Source: Gracilibacillus boraciitolerans JCM 21714 (GTDB taxonomy: Bacteria > Bacillota > Bacilli > Bacillales > Amphibacillaceae). Taken from it: DNA of 36,762 nt. Positions 19,359-29,240 of this stretch are shown piece after piece. The stretch spans positions 1 through 36,762 of the forward strand of contig NZ_BAVS01000033.1 in NCBI RefSeq assembly GCF_000521485.1, in the 5' to 3' direction. The notes beneath the pieces are model-generated. The model was not told the DNA's origin. It ran no database searches and worked only from the letters and a program-made list of their open reading frames with translations. The translations under genes and the position numbers were made by a program. The number at the start of each line of letters is the position of its first letter. The stretch's first letter is position 1.

Positions 19359-20540
19359 ATGAGAACAAAAGTTGCCGTTATATTTGGTGGTGTATCAGTC
19401 GAGCATGAAGTATCTGTCATCTCTGCTCTACAAGCCATGAGTGCATTGGATGAATCAAAATATCAGGCTATACCTATATATATTAGTAAAACAAAAGAAT
19501 GGTATACCGGTGAAGTGTTAACAGATATAGAAAATTATAAAGATTTAGACCAATTATTTAAGCAAGCAGAGAAAGTCGTGTTAGAACAAGAGAGTGATGA
19601 TACTGTCGTTCTAAAGAGAAAAGAACGTTCTTTCTTCTCAAAAGGTATTGTTACAGCTATAGATGTAGTCTTCCCGGTTATTCATGGTACGAATGGGGAA
19701 GATGGATCCTTGCAAGGTTATATGGAATTATTAGGTTTACCATATGTTGGTTGTGATGTTGCATCCTCAGCCGCGGGTATGGACAAAGTAATGATGAAAC
19801 AAATTTTGCGTGATGCAGCGGTGCCAATCGTGGATTATGAGTGGTTTTATGCAAGTCAATGGCATCAAGATCAGGCAGCTGTCAAGCAATTAGTAGATAA
19901 AATTGGCTATCCGGTAATCGTTAAACCGGCTAATTTAGGATCAAGTGTTGGTATATCGAAAGCAAAAAACGAAGACGAATTAGAAGAAGCAATAGAATTA
20001 GCTGTTGCATATAGTTTTAAAGTAATTATTGAAAAAATGATTACCGATTTAACAGAAGTAAATTGTTCCGTTATTGGGGGGGATTATGAAGAAGTAGAAA
20101 GTTCTGTTTGTGAACAAGTGTTAAGCTCAGATGAAATTTTATCGTATGCTGATAAGTATCAAAGTGGTGGAAAGTCAGGGGACACAAAAGGGATGGAAAG
20201 TGTTAATCGTATCATACCAGCTGAGATTTCAGACCAAGCTACCAAACAGGTAAAAGAATTAGCAGAAAAAACATTTAATCTTTTAAACGCAAGCGGGGTA
20301 TCACGTATTGACTTTCTATTAAACCAGGAAGGTGAAGTTTTTGTAAATGAAATTAATACGATTCCTGGATCATTATCTTTTTATTTATGGGAACCTGCCG
20401 GGAAAGACTTTCAGCAATTAACCGATCAACTAATTCAATTAGCCCTCAAACGGCACAGAGAACGTCAATCCATTCAATTTTCAATCGATACAAATTTATT
20501 CGCCTTACATAGTAAAGGCGGAGGATCAAAAGGTAAATAA
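19359..20540 (+). CDS. ddl: D-alanine--D-alanine ligase family enzyme
   Basis: ATP-grasp ligase of 393 residues, longer than the ~360 of standard Ddl. Marks: VIFGGVSVEHEVSVISAL (catalytic Glu), HGTNGEDGSLQGYMELLGLP, SSAAGMDKVMMKQ, YPVIVKPANLGSSVGI, and FLLNQEGEVFVNEINTIPG. After that the usual FTSxSMYP is replaced by SLSFYLWEPAGK, which marks a divergent subgroup; which second residue it uses (D-Ala, D-Lac, D-Ser) cannot be read. Gly-rich end (KGGGSKGK). The ATG at 19359 follows GGGAGG. Adjacent to a membrane MurF-like ligase, so the two probably make and attach the same dipeptide. A seven-G run at 20076 gives IGGDYEE. Confidence 0.85.
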   Translation: MRTKVAVIFGGVSVEHEVSVISALQAMSALDESKYQAIPIYISKTKEWYTGEVLTDIENYKDLDQLFKQAEKVVLEQESDDTVVLKRKERSFFSKGIVTAIDVVFPVIHGTNGEDGSLQGYMELLGLPYVGCDVASSAAGMDKVMMKQILRDAAVPIVDYEWFYASQWHQDQAAVKQLVDKIGYPVIVKPANLGSSVGISKAKNEDELEEAIELAVAYSFKVIIEKMITDLTEVNCSVIGGDYEEVESSVCEQVLSSDEILSYADKYQSGGKSGDTKGMESVNRIIPAEISDQATKQVKELAEKTFNLLNASGVSRIDFLLNQEGEVFVNEINTIPGSLSFYLWEPAGKDFQQLTDQLIQLALKRHRERQSIQFSIDTNLFALHSKGGGSKGK

Positions 20541-20541
20541 T

Positions 20542-20579
20542 AAAGAAAAGATCCCCATTTTTTGAGGATCTTTTCTTTA
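20542..20579. terminator. Bidirectional terminator between ddl and the AraC gene
   Basis: AAAGAAAAGATCC (20542-20554) and GGATCTTTTCTTT (20566-20578), a perfect 13-bp stem with A and U tracts on both sides; serves the convergent genes. Confidence 0.88.
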
Positions 20580-20612
20580 TTTGGATAAGTTTTCTCTTAC
20601 AAAAGACTTTTA

Positions 20613-21480
20613 CTAGTTTCGGTATAATTGTTGAATATAAACGGAAGGGGGGGACAGGCCAGTGACCTTTTTGAAAACACGGCTGAAATAAAAAGGATTC
20701 GAAAAGCCAAGATGCTCACTTACTTCAGAAACATTTACATTCTCATTTTGGAAAAGATGGATTGCATTTTCAATCATCTTTTCATTCTGATACTGTGTTA
20801 CGCTTTTTCCAGTATACTGTTTGAACAGAGTTGATAAGTAAGCATAGTTCATTCCTAAATGATCAGCAATTGCTTGGCTGGAAACTTTATATTTTGTATC
20901 GTCAATATAATCAATCATTCGAGTCACCATTCTATTCGGTTTTTTTTCAGCAAATTTTTCTATATTTTCAAGATATAGTTCCAGAAAAAACTGGTGAGTG
21001 TGCATACTTGTTAGCATGGGTCGCATGGGATGAGACGATTGAAACATCTCAAATAGCTTATCCAAATGCGAGGAAATATAGCGATGGTTTCTCACTTTTT
21101 TCTATTTTTGGTAATGTAACTTTTGTATTAAATTCTTCTCTATGTATTAACGAAGTTTTTCCATATGTGCTGTATTCTGTCGTCTGATCAGGTAGATCAT
21201 TAGTAAAAAAATGAATAAAATACCATTCTGAACCTGGTTGATAGAATTCATCTCCCCAATGATGGATATTTTTTCTAAGAAAAAGATAGGATCCTTTTTC
21301 TAAATGAAATATATCACCATTCTCATTAATTTGCAATCTTCCTTTTACTACATAGATAAAAACATTTAAGTCCTTCATGATTCGATTAGGATGTTTTAGA
21401 ATACCTTCCTTATCGTTCATCAAACCAATTTCACGTACTAATGGAATAGAGTTATTTATAATTTCTATCTGATTATTCAT
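20613..21480 (-). CDS. AraC-family transcriptional regulator (one frameshift)
   Basis: About 289 residues. The N-terminal cupin-type sugar-sensing domain (NVFIYVVKGRLQINENGDIF, then LEKGSYLFLRKNIHHWG) is followed by two AraC helix-turn-helix units (ADHLGMNYAYLSTLFKQYTG; VSEVSEHLGFSNPFYFSRVF and KKVTGLSP). The ATG at 21480 has GAAGGTGA eight bases before it. The frame breaks at 21062-21095: one surplus base (CATTTGGATAAG for CATTTGATAAG) would give FLAFDKLFEMF. A seven-C run (20647-20653 on the plus strand) gives LSPPSVY, one Pro more than the GLSPxxY of this family. It is divergent from the GH127 gene, its likely target, with 141 bases between the starts. Confidence 0.83.
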
Positions 21481-21621
21481 AATAATATCACCTTCAATTA
21501 CTCGTATAACCCTAATTTTATCAAAATCTAAAAAAAGATATGTAATATTATTATATGTGAATGTACTTTTTAGTCCTTTTATTTCATACTAGTAATAGGA
21601 TTTTGTTTGGAGGTGTGAGAA

Positions 21622-23900
21622 TTGGAAAACATACAATTATTAGATGGACTATTTTATGACTCGCAATTAAAGGGAAAGGAATATTTGCTTTATTTAGATG
21701 TTGATCGACTTGTTGCACCTTGTTATGAAGCTGTAAACAAACAACCTAAAAAAGAAAGGTATGGGGGATGGGAATCCACTCCTATTGCTGGACACTCTAT
21801 AGGACATTGGTTGTCTGCAACTGCTACCATGTATCAAGCAACAAAAGATGAAAAATTATTAAGTAATTTGAAATATGCGTTATCTGAACTGCAAAAGATC
21901 CAATCCTATGATGAAGAGGGTTATATCAGTGGCTTTCCTAAGGATTGCTTTAATCAGGTTTTTTCTGGTGATTTTCAAGTGGATAATTTCAGCCTGGGAG
22001 ACTCTTGGGTTCCATGGTATTCCATTCATAAAATATTTGCTGGATTTATTGATGTTTATCATTGTATTAAATCACAGAAAGCATTAGATATGGTGGTCAA
22101 ATTATCAAATTGGGCTTATAACGGACTGAAAAATTTAAGTGAGGTTCAATTGCAAAAGATGTTGATTTGTGAACATGGAGGAATGATCGAGGTATTTGCA
22201 GACCTTTATCATATTACACAGGAGAAACGAAATTTGGAATTAGCTGAAAAATTTTATCATAAAGCCGTTTTAGATCCATTGGCAAGTAATAAAGATGTGT
22301 TGGAAGGGAAACATGCGAATACACAAATACCAAAAGTAATAGGTGTTGCGAAGCTATATAATATTACTGGAAAAGAAAAATATAAGCAAATAGCGACTTT
22401 TTTCTGGAATGAAGTTGTATACAGTCGTACATATGCGATCGGTGGAAATAGCATACGGGAGCATTTTGGACCTAAAAATGCAGAAGAACTAGGTATTTTA
22501 ACGACTGAAACCTGCAATACATACAATATGTTAAAATTAACGGAACTTCTATTTCCGTGGCAACCATCCGCACACTATTATGATTATTATGAACGAGCTC
22601 TATACAATCATATTCTTGCTTCACAAGATCCAGATAGCGGGATGAAAACATACTTCGTTTCATCTGAGCCAGGCCATTTTAAAATATATCATTCACAAGA
22701 TCATTCATTTTGGTGTTGCACCGGAAGTGGAATGGAAAATCCTGCACGCTATAATCGTAATATATTTGAAATCAGTGAGGATACATTATATATACACTTG
22801 TTTATTGCTTCAAAAGCTAGCATAATGAATGAAAAGGTAAAAATCGAACAAAAAACGGATTTTCCCTTTCAACAAAGTGCACAGGTAATATTTAAAACGG
22901 GGTCAGAAGCTATAAAGAAAATAAATATCAGAAAACCATACTGGTTAACGGATTTTAATCAAGTTAGAGTAAATAATAGTCCTCAACAAGTAGTAGAAAA
23001 AAATGGCTATTTGATGATAGAACGTGAATGGAAAGACGGAGATGAAATCTCTTATGAGTTACCAATGAATTTACATCGATATTATGCTAAAGATGATAAG
23101 CATAAACAAGTTATCATGTACGGACCATTAGTGTTGGCTGGAGCTTTAGGACGAGAAAATTTCCGGAAACAGATATTGTGTGTGACCATCAATCGTTGAA
23201 TAATTATCCATTAATAGAGGTTCCAACCCTCGTAACAAACGAGAAAATAGAAGATTGCATTTCTCTAAAAAATGAGCAGAAACTCATTTTTGAAACGAAA
23301 GCTATTGGACAGCCAGACAATCAAGAATTGACATTAAAACCATTCTTTAATATTCATCATGAGCGATATACAATCTATTGGAATATTATGAATAAAAAAC
23401 AATACCAACAATTTGGTGAAGAAGAAAAGAGAAGACGAGCAAGAGAACAAAATATTATTGTTGATGAAATAACACCGAACGAACAACAACCTGAAGTGGA
23501 TCATAATATGAAGGTGAAAAACTCATATTCTGGATATAGTAATGCTGTTCACAGTGGCTGGCGTGATGCGAGAAATGAGGGTTATTTTAGCTATGAGATG
23601 AAAGTAGATCCTTATAAAGATATGTATTTATTTGTCACTTATAATAAGAGTGATTACACTATAGAGATGGACGGAATAAAAATGAAAAGGGAATTCACCA
23701 TTAGTATTGATGGTCAGCATATAGCAACAGAGCACTTTAATCATAAGGATACCGCAGAATTATACTCAAAAAGTTACCGTATACCTAGAGATATTGTAAA
23801 GGATAAACAAAATGTAGTAGTGAAATTTCAGGCAAATAAAGATAAAGTTGCAGGTGGCGTATACCGGCTTAGAATTTTAAATGAATCATCTTTATCATAA
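21622..23900 (+). CDS. GH127 beta-L-arabinofuranosidase (one frameshift)
   Basis: Cytoplasmic-looking glycoside hydrolase of about 759 residues (no signal peptide), COG3533. It would remove beta-L-arabinofuranose from plant-derived oligosaccharides. Visible: YGGWESTPIAGHSIGHWLSA, the metal/catalytic set TETCNTYN (Glu296, Cys298) and FWCCTGSG (Cys365, Cys366). These match the Zn-binding Glu338, Cys340, Cys417 and Cys418 of B. longum HypBA1, where Cys417 is the nucleophile. Beta-sandwich C-terminal parts follow. The TTG at 21622 has GGAGGTG six bases upstream. The frame breaks near 23162: one missing T rejoins GRENFPETDIVCDHQS. It appears alone with its AraC regulator; no transporter lies next to it. 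Confidence 0.88.
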
Positions 23901-23945
23901 TACTACCTGTACGCAATAGACGTGTTGATGAATGTTTGACTTTAT

Positions 23946-23990
23946 AATAGAAAAGATCCCCCCCATCTTTAGGGGGGATCCTTTTTCTAT
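23946..23990. terminator. Terminator between GH127 and the YjcZ-like gene
   Basis: ATAGAAAAGATCCCC... and ...GGGGATCCTTTTTCTAT form a long stem around ATCTTTA. The arms hold seven C (23958-23964) and six G (23972-23977). The pairing survives whatever the true length. Confidence 0.85.
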
Positions 23991-24022
23991 TGGGTGGGAT
24001 AGGATAACTTAGATCTATAGGA

Positions 24023-24178
24023 TTAGCTATAGAAAGAAGCACCAACAATTATTAACAAGATAAAAAGAACAACGATTAAAGCAAAACCGCCGCCGTAACC
24101 ACCGCAACCACCGCCGTAACCACCGCCGTAACCACCGCTGTAACCGCCACCGCAACCATAGCCACCATAATAGCTCAT
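24023..24178 (-). CDS. YjcZ-family small sporulation membrane peptide
   Basis: A 51-residue peptide: an N-terminal Gly/Tyr-rich repeat (GGY, GGGYGGG, two Cys) and a single C-terminal membrane helix, FALIVVLFILLIIVGASFYS. That tail is the hallmark of the YjcZ/YosA-like family of Bacillaceae. Members are made late in sporulation and are of unknown function. ATG 24178 is chosen because AAGGAGG lies eight bases before it; the longer frame starts upstream of that site. A sigma-K-like promoter lies just upstream. The Gly codons here are mixed GGC/GGT, so no seven-G runs occur despite many Gly-Gly pairs. Confidence 0.87.
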   Translation of the reverse strand: MSYYGGYGCGGGYSGGYGGGYGGGCGGYGGGFALIVVLFILLIIVGASFYS

Positions 24179-24209
24179 TCTATCAACCTCCTTGTGTTTT
24201 ATCACTATA

Positions 24210-24236
24210 TAATGTATGTATGAATCAAAAATAAGT
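24210..24236 (-). promoter_or_regulatory. Sigma-K-like promoter of the YjcZ-family gene
   Basis: On the minus strand AC, then exactly 16 bases, then CATACATTA, matching the mother-cell sigma-K form AC-N16-CATANNNTA. The -10 is about 32 bases before the ATG. This agrees with a late-sporulation gene. Confidence 0.6.
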
Positions 24237-24487
24237 TAGGGTAAATGTCTAGTTTCTTGAAAAATGGGCGTAATAAAAATTCCTTGTAAGATTTTATCAC
24301 AAATGTAAGGTGTACTTGCAATTCGTTTGCTATAGTGTTTATAAGCTATTAATTAGTGAATGTGGAAAGTTCATTAATTAATAAGCATATATGTAAGCTA
24401 AATAATTAGTCCACTTTAGCCTGCATGTATGTAAGAAAACTTGTTGCTCCCCCCCTATCCATTTAAGGTGTCTGCTTTTAACGAAAT
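24237..24487. other. Gene-free AT-rich spacer
   Basis: About 250 bases with no credible coding frame. It holds a seven-C run at 24449-24455 and an imperfect inverted repeat of ATTAATTA-type sequence near 24350-24385. No terminator or promoter is recognisable apart from the flanking ones. Confidence 0.4.
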
Positions 24488-24524
24488 GCAAAAAAACCAA
24501 CTTTACTGTAAAGTTGGTTTTTTG
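24488..24524. terminator. Bidirectional terminator after the HAD phosphatase gene
   Basis: GCAAAAAAACCAACTTTAC and GTAAAGTTGGTTTTTTGC pair almost perfectly around a one- or two-base turn; A/U tracts on both strands. It ends the minus-strand lipM-lipA-HAD group. Confidence 0.85.
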
Positions 24525-24538
24525 CTTGTATCTTATTA

Positions 24539-25333
24539 CTAATCAATTATGCCTAATTGTTTTAAGCCATTGTAGATTCCAGAGTCTTCGACAGATGTTG
24601 TGCGATGCTTGGCATATTGAAATACTTCAGGACTGGCATTTCCCATCGCAAAGCTATCGCCTACAAACTCAAGCATCTGTTTATCATTCATTCCATCTCC
24701 AAAGGCAATTGCCATATCTGCAGAAATATCTAAACGTTCGAGAATTTCTTTAATAGCTTGGCCTTTGTTTACATTTTCACGGATAACATCATAACAATGT
24801 TCTAAACCTTTTACATTAACCTGTGAAAAATAAATTTCCTCATTTTTCAAATCATATAATACCGGTTCATGAGGTTTTACATTCATGATCGTAATTCCTA
24901 ATATTTTATCTCGAAATTGATTATTATATAATTGATAGTCTTTAAATCCAAAATAATCCACAAAATATTTAACAGTAGAGTTTGTAGTAGATGTCAATAA
25001 ATTAAATTGATCAGTATATAAAATCATTTCATGACCATTATCTTTTGCGATCTGTAGAAAATGATCAATGATAGAAGCTGAAATAGGTTCATTGACAACC
25101 GTTTTATCCTGATAAAGAGCATATGCACCGTTATAACCTACAAATGAATTTATCTGTAATTCTTCAGCAATATCATACACTTCATGAAGCGGACGACCTG
25201 TTGCCAAAAAAACTTCTATTCCTTTTTCCTGTGCCTGTTTCACAGCAAGTTTCGTGGTGTTTTCTATCGTATGGTCTTGTTTTAAGATGGTTCCGTCAAT
25301 ATCCAAAAATAAGGTTTGATAATTTTTTATCAT
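24539..25333 (-). CDS. Cof-type HAD-family sugar-phosphate phosphatase
   Basis: HAD hydrolase of 264 residues, the usual Cof size, with all four motifs: LFLDIDGTIL (I, nucleophile Asp), FLATGRP (II), the Lys NKGQAIKEIL (III) and AFGDGMNDKQMLEFVG (IV). The C2 cap fits phosphatases for sugar phosphates or flavin/phospho-cofactors; substrate not known. The ATG at 25333 has CAAGGAGA upstream. Its start is 31 bases after the lipA stop, so it is probably read with lipM-lipA, though the jobs have no evident tie. Confidence 0.85.
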   Translation of the reverse strand: MIKNYQTLFLDIDGTILKQDHTIENTTKLAVKQAQEKGIEVFLATGRPLHEVYDIAEELQINSFVGYNGAYALYQDKTVVNEPISASIIDHFLQIAKDNGHEMILYTDQFNLLTSTTNSTVKYFVDYFGFKDYQLYNNQFRDKILGITIMNVKPHEPVLYDLKNEEIYFSQVNVKGLEHCYDVIRENVNKGQAIKEILERLDISADMAIAFGDGMNDKQMLEFVGDSFAMGNASPEVFQYAKHRTTSVEDSGIYNGLKQLGIID

Positions 25334-25364
25334 GTAATGTGTCTCCTTGCTCCCTTTACTTTCT

Positions 25365-26315
25365 TTAGAATGAAATCTTGTTTAATTCTTCACCGCTTGT
25401 TTCTTCATATCCTTTCATATATTTGATGCGACGCTGTGCAGCGGATTGATTTACTTGTTCATCTGCGTGATAGGAAGAACGTACCAATGGACCTGCTTCA
25501 CAATGTTTAAATCCTTTTGATAATGCAATTTCTTTTAATTCGTTAAATTCATCAGGATGGTAATAACGCTCTACATTTAAATGTCTCTTCGTTGGTTGTA
25601 AATATTGTCCAATAGCCATTATATCTACATTATTCTCACGTAAATCATCCATTACTTGAATAATTTCTTCTTTCTCTTCACCAAGTCCTACCATTATGCT
25701 CGATTTTGTAGGAGTATTTGGTGCAATTTCCTTGACTCTTCTTAATAATTCCAGTGAGCGATCGTACATAGCAATTGCGCGAACTCTTTTCGTTAATCTT
25801 CTTACTGTTTCGATGTTATGATTAAAGATGTCTGGACCACTACCCATTAAAGTATGTAAACTATCGTAATCACCCTTCATATCAGAAGGTAAAATTTCAA
25901 CGGTACAACCTGGAACTCTTTCGCGAATTTGTCGCACAGTCTCTGCAAAAACAGCAGCTCCTCCATCCTTTAAATCATCACGAGCAACCGCTGTGACTAC
26001 AACATGCTTTAAGTTCATGATTTCCACAGATTCTGCTACACGTTGTGGTTCTCCCCCCCAGTCTAATTCATTAGGCAGGCCTGTTTTAACAGCACAAAAA
26101 CGACATCCTCTTGTACATGTATCTCCTAAAATCATAAAGGTGGCTGTTTTTCTTTCACTCCAGCATTCATAAATGTTAGGACATTTCGCTTCTTCACACA
26201 CCGTATTTAATCGCTTATCACGCATTAAATTTTTCAACCGATTATAGGACTTGTTCGTATTAATTTTAGTCTTAAGCCACTCTGGCTTACGAATATGTTC
26301 GTATTCTTTTACCAT
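25365..26315 (-). CDS. lipA: Lipoyl synthase LipA
   Basis: Radical-SAM enzyme of 316 residues that inserts two sulfurs into octanoyl chains carried on lipoyl domains. Both 4Fe-4S sites are present: auxiliary Cys40, Cys45, Cys51 ([14 protein letters not shown]) and radical-SAM Cys67, Cys71, Cys74 (CTRGCRFC). The closing serine lies in LVRSSYHAD. The seven-C run at 26053-26059 (plus strand) encodes [14 protein letters not shown]. subtilis LipA has LDLQEPERVADS, one residue fewer, so a Gly looks inserted. The ATG at 26315 has TAGGAGA upstream. It sits 12 bases after lipM, which supplies the octanoyl group. Confidence 0.95.
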   Translation of the reverse strand: MVKEYEHIRKPEWLKTKINTNKSYNRLKNLMRDKRLNTVCEEAKCPNIYECWSERKTATFMILGDTCTRGCRFCAVKTGLPNELDWGGEPQRVAESVEIMNLKHVVVTAVARDDLKDGGAAVFAETVRQIRERVPGCTVEILPSDMKGDYDSLHTLMGSGPDIFNHNIETVRRLTKRVRAIAMYDRSLELLRRVKEIAPNTPTKSSIMVGLGEEKEEIIQVMDDLRENNVDIMAIGQYLQPTKRHLNVERYYHPDEFNELKEIALSKGFKHCEAGPLVRSSYHADEQVNQSAAQRRIKYMKGYEETSGEELNKISF

Positions 26316-26327
26316 TTTTATCGTCTC

Positions 26328-27146
26328 CTATCTGGATAGATTCCATTTATCATTTAAGTATTTCTGATGCATTAACTCATTTATTTCCTGCTCCTGCTTT
26401 TCATTGAGGGTAAAAGACTCTAAATTAATATCTAATCCTGTTTCGAAGCCCTTTTTAAAAGCAGCTTTCATATCATGTAACGTTACTTTTTGTGGAGTAG
26501 CTTGACGAATAGAAATTGCCTTATCACTAAATGCCTCTCTTGCCCTTTGTTTCACTCGTTCATTTTTGTATAAAAATAAGTCATATAGCTTAGAATCATC
26601 GACATTCAGTGGGATTGAGCCATGTTGAAGAATCACTCCTTTTTTACGAGTTTGGGCACTGCCAGCTGCTTTTTTTCCATCGACGACTAATTCATACCAG
26701 GAGGGCTCTTCAAAACATACTGCAGATTGTGTTGTATCTAGCTTTCCCTCAGGAATAGCAAAGGATGCATTGATTCCTAATGATCGAAATCCTTCTTTTA
26801 GTCCTTTCGAAATAACGAGATATGCCTCCTTTATGGAACGTGGCATGGCTGAATGTTGTTCGGATACGATCACACTATAGGTCAATTCCTGATCATGCAA
26901 AACAGCTCGACCACCTGTCAACCTTCTTACCAGCTGAAATCCGTTTTTATTTACAGCATCTAAATCAATTTTGTTGCTTGTTTTTTGAAAATATCCAATC
27001 GATAGACCAGCTGGTAACCATTCATAAAATCGGATAACTGGAGGTATTTTATTTTCGCTGTGCCAATTTAATAAACATTCATCAACAGCCATATTGTAAG
27101 CGGGAGTTTGTTTGTGCGTGTCTAAAAAAAACCATGTCTCTTTCAT
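26328..27146 (-). CDS. lipM: Octanoyltransferase LipM
   Basis: Cofactor transferase of 272 residues that moves octanoate from acyl carrier protein to GcvH, the first step of Gram-positive lipoate synthesis. It follows B. subtilis LipM closely: VIRFYEWLPAGLSIGYFQ, RRLTGGRAVLHDQELTYSVI, catalytic Cys144 in SAVCFEEPSWYELVV, and GKKAAGSAQTRKKGVILQHG. The start is taken at ATG 27146, where LipM homology begins (MKETW). No good ribosome site stands just before it; instead AAAGGAGG lies about 40 bases upstream with no start at normal distance, so the leader may be damaged or the frame may open upstream. Cotranscribed with lipA. Confidence 0.92.
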   Translation of the reverse strand: MKETWFFLDTHKQTPAYNMAVDECLLNWHSENKIPPVIRFYEWLPAGLSIGYFQKTSNKIDLDAVNKNGFQLVRRLTGGRAVLHDQELTYSVIVSEQHSAMPRSIKEAYLVISKGLKEGFRSLGINASFAIPEGKLDTTQSAVCFEEPSWYELVVDGKKAAGSAQTRKKGVILQHGSIPLNVDDSKLYDLFLYKNERVKQRAREAFSDKAISIRQATPQKVTLHDMKAAFKKGFETGLDINLESFTLNEKQEQEINELMHQKYLNDKWNLSR

Positions 27147-27402
27147 AATAAATGTACTAGGCTCTCGTAAATAAAAAAAGCCTATGCCTCCTTTGCTGGT
27201 AAAAGTTATAATAATCTGAAAATCCAATTAATCTAATGACTGTCATGCCATTTTCTATCTGCTTGAATTTCACGAACAGATGTCTTACTTTATGGTACAT
27301 CTTGGATAACCTTCTGTCAAAAGTTTAATAAGGTAATCTCTAATATTAGTTATGGTATAGTAGTACATATCAAGCAATTTTTTCAGCAAGGAGATACATA
27401 AT

Positions 27403-28318
27403 ATGGATGGTTTTAATGAACAATTTTTAATTTCAGTTGTGATTATTTTAATCGGTTATTTATTAAAAAGAAATAATCTTGTTAAGGAAAAAGACGGAGA
27501 AGCAGTTGCAAGAATTGTTTTCAACTTGACCTTACCTTGTTTAATTGTGGTGACCTTTAGTGATATTAGTTTTAGTCCATCATTATTTTATTTAGTCATT
27601 ATCGCTTTTGTGTTTGGGCTGATTAATGGCGGTCTTGGACTATTTATTTTCAGGAAACATCCCAATACTACGAAAGGGACATTTGGTATGATGGTTCCAG
27701 GTCTAAATATCGGACTGTTTGCCTATCCTCTAGTAGAAGGATTATTTGGCTTTGAAGGACTTCAATATTTTGGTATGTTCGATGTAGGAAATGCCTTTAT
27801 TGTATTTGGACTTTCTTATATTATAGCAGGGGGTGTACAGTGGAAGTAATGGTATGTTAGAAACGAGATCGATTATAACAAAACTGGCAAAATCGATTCC
27901 ATTGCAGACATACTTAATTATGTGTCTGTTAAATATTTTAAATATAGAGTTACCTGAACTAGTAATAAATGTCTCTGGGGGGGTAATCTCAGTAGCTAAT
28001 ATGCCTCTTTCTTTATTATTACTGGGATTATATCTGAACTTTTCATTTGCCAGAGGGTATGGAACATTAATTTTGAAATTTATATTGACTAAGTATATTT
28101 TTGGTTTAGTGGCTGGAATCGCTTGTTACTTATGGTTACCGATGGAGGAAATGTTCAGATTTACATTACTTATAGGTTTTATATTACCAACACCAGCATC
28201 AGTATTACCTTATGCAATTATGTTTGGATATAATCAGCGATTGGTTGGAACTGCTTCAAACCTAACTATGATTATCAGTTTTATATTAATATGGTTAATT
28301 GTAAATATTTTGATCTAG
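27403..28318 (+). CDS. AEC-family (auxin efflux carrier-like) permease, one frameshift
   Basis: Membrane protein of about 304 residues with ten predicted helices, type VFNLTLPCLIVVTFSDI and FILPTPASVLPYAIMFGY; in bacteria such carriers move malate, malonate or similar acids. The ATG at 27403 has CAAGGAG upstream. The frame breaks at 27829-27833: five G where four give SYIIAGVYSGSNGML. A seven-G run at 27977 gives VSGGVISVANMP. It is divergent from lipM and followed 122 bases later by a TauE/SafE gene. Substrate unknown. Confidence 0.8.
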
Positions 28319-28440
28319 TAAATTACTAAATTCAACTTTATATAAAGAGGATACGGAAAAATGTATGAGAAACCAGTAAAAATGATTATTGGTTTGTCAA
28401 ATTAACAGATTTATAAAGAATAGAGAGATGAGGGGTTATC

Positions 28441-29188
28441 ATGTTTGACTTATCAACTTTGGAATGGATTATCATTATCTGTTCAGGTTTGCTAATTGGT
28501 TTTGCCAAAGCTGGTGTTGCAAGTATGGGGGATATTAGTAGTTACTATTTTTATGATCATATTTCCAGCACGCGAATCTGTAGGTATATTACTTCCTTTA
28601 TTAATTGTTGGTGATTTATTTGCGGTTACTTACTATCGCATAAATGTGGTATGGCGATATTTGTTCTCACTTGTTCCATGGGTACTTATTGGAATCGTAA
28701 TAGGATACTTTGTATTAGATTATGTTACAAGTGAACAATTAAAACCAATGATTGGAATCTTGGTTTTGGCTTTAATTTTGTTACATATAAGTCGTGAGAA
28801 ATTAGGAGAACGTTTTAATGAGATGCTGCCCGGGTCTAAAATCTTCACCTTTAGTATGGGAATTTTGGCTGGTTTTACTACAATGATTGGGAATGCGGCA
28901 GGTGGCGTTATGGCTATCTATTTATTAGTAAAAGGCCTGCCCAAAAAGGAGTTCGTCGGGACCGGTGCGTGGTTCTTCCTCTTTGTAAATGTAGTAAAAC
29001 TTCCTTTTTATATTTCACTTGGAATGATTACCGTAGAATCAATTACGTTTAATATGTGGTTGATTCCTGCTATTCTCGTGGGTGCGATAATAGGTGTGAA
29101 AGTTATCAAAATAATGCCTCAAAAAGTCTTTCAAGTCTTAGTCTTGCTATTTGCTGCACTAGGAGCTATCCGATTAATTATAGGTTAA
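28441..29188 (+). CDS. TauE/SafE-family anion permease (one frameshift)
   Basis: Membrane protein of about 248 residues, seven or eight helices, in the TauE/SafE family (sulfite, sulfoacetate or other organic anion export). The true start is ATG 28441 after GAGGGG; it reads MFDLSTLEWIIIICSGLLIG and FAKAGV. The frame breaks at 28527-28531: five G where four give ASMGILVVTIFMIIFPARESVG. The second half repeats the family glycine pattern (GNAAGGVMAIYLL). Substrate cannot be named; met and siroheme genes nearby make a sulfur anion thinkable but are not adjacent. Confidence 0.8.
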
Positions 29189-29240
29189 TAAAAAATTGTT
29201 AGAGGCTTTCACGTATCTCTTATCTGTAGCTGCAAAGGAA

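Noticed and set aside
24032-24165. Tandem repeat or CRISPR-like array of CCGCCG/ACCACC units
   Set aside because: These are Gly/Tyr codons of the YjcZ-family peptide on the minus strand, with no spacer structure.
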